Shown here piece by piece: positions 6,430 to 10,229 of a stretch of 10,229 nt of DNA. The stretch is from Ottowia sp. GTDB taxonomy: Bacteria; Pseudomonadota; Gammaproteobacteria; Burkholderiales; Burkholderiaceae_C. The notes under the pieces were generated by a model that did no database searches, was not told where the DNA came from, and saw nothing but the letters and a program-made list of their open reading frames with translations. Each line of letters starts with the position of its first letter. Position 1 is the stretch's first letter. The position numbers and the translations under genes are program-made. Where the stretch lies: contig JALOAS010000098.1 in NCBI GenBank assembly GCA_023228705.1, positions 1 through 10,229 of the forward strand, read 5' to 3'.

Positions 6430-6951
6430 GTTCAAAAGACAGGCATCCCGGGAACGGGTCTTGCGCCTGCTGCTGACCGAGCTGGCAAACGCCGGGCCAA
6501 CGCCTGGCGCTCGGGCGTGCAGCCGGTCAGCTGGCGTGTCTCCAACCACGTCGCGATCGCCACATCGCCTTCATCTGTCGCTCGTCTCCGGGGAGCCATG
6601 GTCCCCGGTTCATTCTCCTTCCTGATGCCCGGCAACACCCAAGTGCATGACCGATGATCTCGGCCCTTGCGGGCCTTGGCTGAAAGCCGCCCGCGGCTGA
6701 TGAAGGTTTGGCGTCAAGCGTTCAGCGTCCAGCGTGTGCCCACCACGCTCAACGCTCAACCTCTTCAAACGCTCAACCTCCCCATCATGGCGGCGCAGCC
6801 GCAGCCATTGCCGCCGCGCAGCGGCGCGGTCATCGATGCGCCAGCGAGATCATCTGTCATCCGGTGAGCTGGCGGTGCGTGCCAACCAGGTTCTCCTTTC
6901 CGTGCTGCCGGCATCGGCTGCCGCGCTCCCGCGCAGCGTGCCCTGCAACGC
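6430..6951. other. 522-bp gene-free stretch with hairpins and repeats
   Basis: No reading frame here resembles a protein, and codon bias differs from the neighbours. It contains three perfect or near-perfect hairpins: CCGGGGA/TCCCCGG (6588-6594 with 6602-6608, loop of seven), GGCCC-TTGC-GGGCC (6662-6675) and AGCCGC-CC-GCGGCT (6685-6698). A fourth, CCGCGC-AGCG-GCGCGG, is at 6814-6829. None is followed by a convincing T-run. The heptamer island at 6711-6783 is listed separately. It lies downstream of acuI and upstream of the flavoprotein gene on the minus strand. Confidence 0.5.
6711..6783. repeat. degenerate 7-bp repeat island in two orientations
   Basis: Positions 6711-6735 read as consecutive heptamers GCGTCAA, GCGTTCA, GCGTCCA, then GCGT. 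After a short break, CGCTCAA occurs twice in tandem (6746-6759) and once more at 6770-6776. CGCTCAA is the reverse complement of a rotation of GTTGAGC, the unit of the array at the end of the window. The closing CGCTCAACCTCCCC (6770-6783) is the exact reverse complement of 10131-10144, where that array begins. The two loci therefore belong to one repeat family and share its border sequence. Confidence 0.65.
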
Positions 6952-7941
6952 TCAGCGATTCACGTCAATCACGACCCGGCCGCGGACCTGCCCGGCCAGC
7001 TGGCGCGTGGCCGCGTCCTGCGCGTCGCTCAAGCCTATGGTTTCCGTGTTGCTGCGCAACAGGTCGGCCGGCAGTTCGGCCGCCAGGCGCTTCCAGGCAT
7101 CGACGCGGCGTGCATGCGGCGCCATGACGCTGTCTATGCCCGCCAGGGTGACGCCGCGCAGGATGAACGGCGCCACGGTGGCCGGAAAGTCCATGCCTTG
7201 CGCCAGCCCGCAGGAGGCAACGATGCCGCCATAGTGGGTGCTGGCGCAGACGTTGGCCAGCGTATGGCTGCCCACGCTGTCCACTGCAGCGACCCAGCGC
7301 TCCTTTTGCAGCGGCCGGCCCGGCGCATTCAGCTCGCTGCGGTCCAGCAGTTCGCTGGCGCCCAGCGCCTTGAGGTGATCGGCTTCGTTGAGACGGCCAG
7401 TGGACGCATGGACCGCGTAGCCCAGCCGCGACAGCACCGCGATGGCAATGGTTCCGACGCCGCCGTTGGCGCCGGTCACGAGCACCGGGCCGTCGTCGGG
7501 CTTGACGCCGTATTCCTGCAGCCGCATGACCGCCAGCATGGCGGTGTACCCGGCCGTCCCTATGGCCATGGCCTGCTCGGCCTGCATGCCTTCGGGCAGC
7601 CGGATCAGCCAGTCTGCCTTGACGCGTGCCTTCTGCGCAAAACCGCCCCAGTGGCGCTCACCCACGCCCCAGCCGTTGAGGACGACGGCATCACCGGCCT
7701 GGTAGCGTGCATCGCTGCTTTCAAGCACGGTTCCGGCAAAGTCGATGCCCGGCACCATGGGGTAGCTGCGCACCACCGGCGACTTGCCGGTGATGGCCAG
7801 CGAATCCTTGTAGTTGAGCGTGGAATACGCCACCTCGACAAGCACCTCGCCCTCCGGCAGCCGCGATTCGTCCAGCTCGGTCAACGCGCAACCCAGCGGC
7901 GCCTCCTTGTCTTCCTTGGTCAGCAGCAGGGCCTTGAACAT
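6952..7941 (-). CDS. acuI: acrylyl-CoA reductase (NADPH), AcuI/YhdH family
   Basis: AcuI/YhdH is a cytoplasmic zinc-independent medium-chain reductase that reduces toxic acryloyl-CoA to propionyl-CoA with NADPH, in DMSP/acrylate or 3-hydroxypropionate metabolism and as general protection. The product (329 aa, usual length) matches along its length: STLNYKDSLAITGKSP (40-55), PMVPGIDFAGTV (61-72), HWGGFAQKARV (97-107), AIGTAGYTAMLAV (126-138) and the nucleotide-binding TGANGGVG (156-163). The catalytic-zinc ligands of alcohol dehydrogenases are absent, as expected for the family. The start is fixed by an excellent ribosome-binding site, AGGAGG (minus strand, 7947-7952), five bases ahead. The gene is divergent from the oxidoreductase gene at 8070, with 128 bp between starts, and appears to be monocistronic. 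No DMSP-lyase gene is nearby, so a housekeeping detoxification role is more likely. Confidence 0.93.
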   Translation of the reverse strand: MFKALLLTKEDKEAPLGCALTELDESRLPEGEVLVEVAYSTLNYKDSLAITGKSPVVRSYPMVPGIDFAGTVLESSDARYQAGDAVVLNGWGVGERHWGGFAQKARVKADWLIRLPEGMQAEQAMAIGTAGYTAMLAVMRLQEYGVKPDDGPVLVTGANGGVGTIAIAVLSRLGYAVHASTGRLNEADHLKALGASELLDRSELNAPGRPLQKERWVAAVDSVGSHTLANVCASTHYGGIVASCGLAQGMDFPATVAPFILRGVTLAGIDSVMAPHARRVDAWKRLAAELPADLLRSNTETIGLSDAQDAATRQLAGQVRGRVVIDVNR

Positions 7942-7965
7942 CGATTCCTCCTTCCATCAAGCCAA

Positions 7966-7990
7966 GGGGCAGGCGGCAGGCCGCTGCCCC
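7966..7990 (-). promoter_or_regulatory. dyad in the acuI leader
   Basis: GGGGCAG (7966-7972) pairs with CTGCCCC (7984-7990), and CGGC (7974-7977) with GCCG (7980-7983), leaving one bulged G: a strong 25-base dyad. It lies 24 bp upstream of the acuI ATG, just beyond its ribosome-binding site, and downstream of the candidate -10 at 8005-8010. It could be a repressor operator or a leader hairpin. Confidence 0.35.
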
Positions 7991-8004
7991 GTCTTCTTCA
8001 TCGC

Positions 8005-8010
8005 ATTATC
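8005..8010 (-). promoter_or_regulatory. candidate -10 box for acuI
   Basis: On the minus strand this reads GATAAT, five of six matches to TATAAT, in an otherwise GC-rich divergent spacer and 63 bp upstream of the acuI ATG. No good -35 box is found at the right spacing, so an activator or a weak promoter is implied if it is used. Confidence 0.3.
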
Positions 8011-8069
8011 CATGTCATTCCCGCAGCGCGCAGCGCATGCCGCCAGCGCGACGCGGCGACAATGGGCGG

Positions 8070-9071
8070 ATGAAGATGAAAAACGTTGCCCTCTCCCTGC
8101 TTGATCTGGTGCCCGTGCGCGAGGGCCACACGGTGGCCGATGCGCTGGCGGTGGCGCTGCAAACCGCAAGGCATGCCGAGCAACTCGGCTTTGCGCGCTA
8201 CTGGCTGGCCGAACACCACAACATGCGCGGCATCGCGTCGTCGGCCACCGCGGTGCTCGTGGGCTACATCGCCGGCGGCACCACGCGAATCCGCGTGGGC
8301 TCGGGCGGCGTCATGCTGCCCAACCACGCCCCGCTGGTGGTGGCCGAGAGCTTTGGCACGCTGGCCGAGCTCTACCCCGGACGCATCGACCTGGGACTGG
8401 GCCGGGCGCCGGGAACCGATCCCATGACGATGCGCGCGCTGCGGCGCGATCGCACCGAGTCCGTGGAGGACTTCCCGCACGACGTTGCGCAGCTGCAGGC
8501 CCTGCTTGCTCCCGCGCAACCGGGCCAGCGGCTGGTTGCCACACCCGGCGCCGGCACCGGGGTGCCGATCTGGCTCCTGGGCTCCAGCCTGTTTTCGGCG
8601 CAGCTCGCGGCCGCCCGGGGACTGCCGTACGCGTTTGCCTCGCATTTCGCCCCGGCCATGCTCATGGACGCGATCAGCATCTACCGCCAGACGTTCAGGC
8701 CGTCGGCACAGCTTGACAAGCCCCACGTCATGATCGGCGTGCCGGTGATCGCCGCGCCTGGCGATGAAGAGGCGCAGTTCCTGGCCAGCAGCTCGTTCCA
8801 GCGCGTGCTGGACATCCTGCACGGCACGCGCGGCCTGCTCAAGCCGCCGCGCGAGGGCTTTTTTGACCGCCTGGCCGAAGCCGAGCGCGCCGGCGTATCG
8901 CGCTTCCTGTCGTGCGCGGTGATCGGCGGCCCGGACACAGTCCGTGCGGGCCTGGCGCGGCTTGCCGAGCAGACCGGCTGCGACGAAATGATCCTGGTCA
9001 GCGACGTCTACGACCCCGCGCTGCGGCTGCGCTCGCTGGACCTCACGATGGCGGCTGCGCGCTCGTCCTGA
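8070..9071 (+). CDS. yhbW: luciferase-like flavin-dependent oxidoreductase, YhbW/MsnO8 family
   Basis: The product (333 aa) is a cytoplasmic TIM-barrel protein of the bacterial luciferase-like monooxygenase superfamily, which uses reduced flavin, usually FMNH2 from a separate reductase. It resembles Escherichia coli YhbW along its length: SLLDLVPVREG near the N-terminus, GFARYWLAEHHNMRGIASSAT, GSGGVMLPNHAPLVVAE, YPGRIDLGLGRAPGTDP, PIWLLGSSLFSAQLA and PYAFASHFAP. The physiological substrate of YhbW is not established, so none is given here. ATG 8070 is preferred, with GGGCGG just ahead as a weak ribosome-binding site. A second ATG six bases on (8076) is almost equally good, and the in-frame ATG at 8037 adds an Arg-rich stretch unlike the family. 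It is divergent from acuI and 130 bp ahead of gmk, with no terminator evident between. Confidence 0.9.
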   Translation: MKMKNVALSLLDLVPVREGHTVADALAVALQTARHAEQLGFARYWLAEHHNMRGIASSATAVLVGYIAGGTTRIRVGSGGVMLPNHAPLVVAESFGTLAELYPGRIDLGLGRAPGTDPMTMRALRRDRTESVEDFPHDVAQLQALLAPAQPGQRLVATPGAGTGVPIWLLGSSLFSAQLAAARGLPYAFASHFAPAMLMDAISIYRQTFRPSAQLDKPHVMIGVPVIAAPGDEEAQFLASSSFQRVLDILHGTRGLLKPPREGFFDRLAEAERAGVSRFLSCAVIGGPDTVRAGLARLAEQTGCDEMILVSDVYDPALRLRSLDLTMAAARSS

Positions 9072-9201
9072 TGCCCGGCGCGGAATGCAGCCGATAAAAT
9101 GCAGCGCAGCCGACCCGGGCGCCGCGCCACCCGCGCACGGCGTGCCGCGCGCCGGGATGGCGCACCCATTCAAGAAAAACATCACTTCCTCGACTGCCCG
9201 C

Positions 9202-9822
9202 ATGGATTACCCCGGAAACCTGTTTGTCGTCTCGGCTCCCAGTGGCTCGGGCAAGTCCAGCCTCGTCAACGCACTGATGGAAGTGGACCACCAGGTTGCA
9301 CCGTCGGTCTCGCACACGACGCGGCCGCCGCGCGGCCAGGACAAGGACGGCCGCGAATACTTCTTTGTCGAGCGCCCGGCATTTGACGCCATGATAGAAG
9401 CCGGTGACTTCCTGGAATGGGCCGAAGTGCACGGCCACCGCTACGGCACGTCCAGGCAGGCCATAGAGGCACGCATCGCCAGCGGCGGCGACGTGGTTCT
9501 GGAGATTGACTGGCAGGGCGCGATGCAGATCCGGCGGCTGTTTGACGGCGCGGTGCTGATCTTCGTGCTGCCGCCCAGCTGGGACGAGCTGCGCGCGCGG
9601 CTGACACGGCGCGGCGAAGACACGGCGGACACCATCGCGCTGCGGCTGGAGAACGCCTGTACCGAATTCAAGCAGGTCCGGCACTTTGACTACGTTATAA
9701 TCAACAACTCGTTCGAGCGCGCGCTATTTGACCTCAAGGCCATCGTGCATGCCCAGCGCCTGCGCTACGACCAGCAAAAAAGGCGGTACGCCGACATGTT
9801 TGGCGGGCTGGGAATCGACTGA
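9202..9822 (+). CDS. gmk: guanylate kinase
   Basis: Gmk phosphorylates GMP to GDP with ATP in the cytoplasm, an essential step in purine nucleotide supply. The product (206 aa, normal length) has the P-loop APSGSGKS (12-19), the GMP-binding block SVSHTTRPPRGQDKDGREYFFV in pieces (35-56), EWAEVHGHRYGTS, the VLEIDWQGA segment, and the arginine-rich lid RLTRRGED. FDYVIINNSFERAL near the C-terminus is also typical. Upstream in-frame ATGs exist at 9085 and 9157. They would add Ala/Pro-rich or polar residues not seen in relatives, whose proteins begin MDYPGNLF, so 9202 is chosen, although no good Shine-Dalgarno sequence is seen there. rpoZ follows after 48 bp in the same direction, the standard gmk-rpoZ pair of proteobacteria. 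Confidence 0.96.
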   Translation: MDYPGNLFVVSAPSGSGKSSLVNALMEVDHQVAPSVSHTTRPPRGQDKDGREYFFVERPAFDAMIEAGDFLEWAEVHGHRYGTSRQAIEARIASGGDVVLEIDWQGAMQIRRLFDGAVLIFVLPPSWDELRARLTRRGEDTADTIALRLENACTEFKQVRHFDYVIINNSFERALFDLKAIVHAQRLRYDQQKRRYADMFGGLGID

Positions 9823-9870
9823 CCGGTTGCAGCCGGCCGCCTCTTGCTCTTGAACTGCCCCAGGAATTCC

Positions 9871-10074
9871 ATGGCCCGAATCACCGTTGAAGACAGCCTC
9901 GAAAAAATCCCCAACCGCTTCCAGCTGACGCTGGCGGCCACGTACCGGGCGCGCATGCTCCGGCAGGGCCACGCGCCGCGCATCGAAAGCGAGAACCGTT
10001 CCTGCGTGACGGCACTGCGCGAGATCGCCGCCGGCGAGATCGGGCTGGAAATGCTCCAGCAAGTCCCGGATTGA
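9871..10074 (+). CDS. rpoZ: RNA polymerase omega subunit
   Basis: RpoZ binds the beta-prime subunit and helps assemble RNA polymerase; in proteobacteria it also forms part of a ppGpp-binding site. The product has 67 residues, the usual size for this group, beginning MARITVEDSLEKIPNRFQL and containing LAATYRARML and VTALREIAAGEIGLEML, the conserved helices of the family. AGGA at 9862-9865 lies five bases before the ATG. It is 48 bp downstream of gmk, with no terminator between, so the two are probably one transcript ended by the hairpin at 10098-10119. In related genomes spoT normally comes next, and here it would lie beyond the heptamer array. Confidence 0.96.
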   Translation: MARITVEDSLEKIPNRFQLTLAATYRARMLRQGHAPRIESENRSCVTALREIAAGEIGLEMLQQVPD

Positions 10075-10097
10075 AGCGCCAACGCGCTGCCTGCAAG

Positions 10098-10119
10098 GCG
10101 CCCTGCAGGGCGCTTTTTT
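10098..10119 (+). terminator. intrinsic terminator after rpoZ
   Basis: GCGCCC-TGCA-GGGCGC (10098-10113) is a perfect 6-bp GC stem with a four-base loop, followed directly by six T residues (10114-10119). It begins 24 bp after the rpoZ stop, as expected for the end of the gmk-rpoZ transcript. Confidence 0.85.
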
Positions 10120-10136
10120 AATGGCTCTTGGGGGAG

Positions 10137-10229
10137 GTTGAGCGTTGAGCGTTGAGCGTTGAGCGTTGAGCGTTGAGCGTTGAGCGTTGAGCGTTGAGCG
10201 TTGAGCGTTGAGCGTTGAGCGTTGAGCGT
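10137..10229. repeat. perfect tandem heptamer array, unit GTTGAGC
   Basis: Thirteen full copies of GTTGAGC plus two bases run without a single mismatch to the end of the window, so the true length is unknown. The array starts 18 bp after the T-run of the rpoZ terminator. All plus-strand frames meet TGA every 21 bases; the minus strand is open in every frame and would encode a repeating AQRSTLN, but with no start signal visible. Its perfection implies recent expansion or homogenisation by slippage. The same family appears in decayed form and inverse orientation at 6746-6783. Confidence 0.95.

Noticed and set aside
4620..6476. 618-codon plus-strand reading frame antisense to the flavoprotein and Rieske genes
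   Set aside because: It is rich in Arg, Val and His with no recognisable domain, and lies opposite two genes with clear motifs. High G/C at third codon positions keeps the opposite strand open.
9085..9201. Longer gmk start at 9085 or 9157
   Set aside because: The extra residues are unlike known Gmk N-termini; relatives begin at the equivalent of 9202.
9696..9701. Perfect TATAAT inside gmk as an internal rpoZ promoter
   Set aside because: It encodes part of the conserved YVIIN segment, and no -35 box is present at 16-18 bp, so protein constraint explains it.
10137..10229. Heptamer array as a CRISPR
   Set aside because: The repeats are 7 bp, contiguous and without spacers.

Overview
The window looks like chromosomal DNA from a high-GC betaproteobacterium of the order Burkholderiales, most probably Comamonadaceae or a close relative. 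This is inferred from the recalled sequence style of four housekeeping proteins: GlyA (a Cys-Gly-Ala-Asn block where many relatives have Ser-Gly-Ser-Gln), Gmk beginning MDYPGNLFVV, the 67-residue RpoZ, and NrdR. No genus can be named from the sequence alone. Every long coding region has strong G/C bias at the third codon position. That bias creates many long but spurious antisense reading frames.

Layout. Positions 1-656 hold at most a gene tail, a 186-bp inverted-repeat element (181-366) that looks like a miniature transposable element, and the leader of the next gene. Positions 657-1466 (+) encode a membrane-anchored lytic transglycosylase. Positions 1699-3957 (+) hold a compact row: glyA (serine hydroxymethyltransferase), nrdR (regulator of ribonucleotide reductase genes, GTG start) and an exported GlcG/HbpS-type protein whose ATG overlaps the nrdR stop codon. 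Convergent to these, on the minus strand, is a two-gene unit: a Tat-exported flavoprotein of the flavocytochrome c sulfide dehydrogenase type (4779-6146), followed by a Tat-type Rieske [2Fe-2S] protein (4024-4716). Upstream of this pair lie about 800 bp without a credible gene. That stretch holds a short palindrome next to the flavoprotein start, a 232-bp element bounded by CTAG-containing inverted repeats (6198-6429), several hairpins, and a degenerate patch of 7-bp repeats (6711-6783). Next come acuI/yhdH (minus, 6952-7941) and, divergently, a YhbW-type luciferase-like oxidoreductase (+, 8070-9071), then gmk and rpoZ (+, 9202-10074). A strong terminator closes rpoZ and is followed at once by a perfect tandem array of the heptamer GTTGAGC, which runs off the window end.

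How the parts work together. glyA-nrdR joins one-carbon and nucleotide metabolism. gmk-rpoZ is the conserved nucleotide/RNA-polymerase pair usually followed by spoT. The accessory interest lies in the flavoprotein-Rieske pair. It resembles a periplasmic sulfur-compound dehydrogenase in which a Rieske protein stands where the usual cytochrome c partner would be. The second point of interest is the repeat content: two different inverted-repeat elements, and two heptamer tracts in opposite orientation that bracket the acuI-yhbW-gmk-rpoZ block. No CRISPR array, tRNA, rRNA or intact insertion sequence was found.
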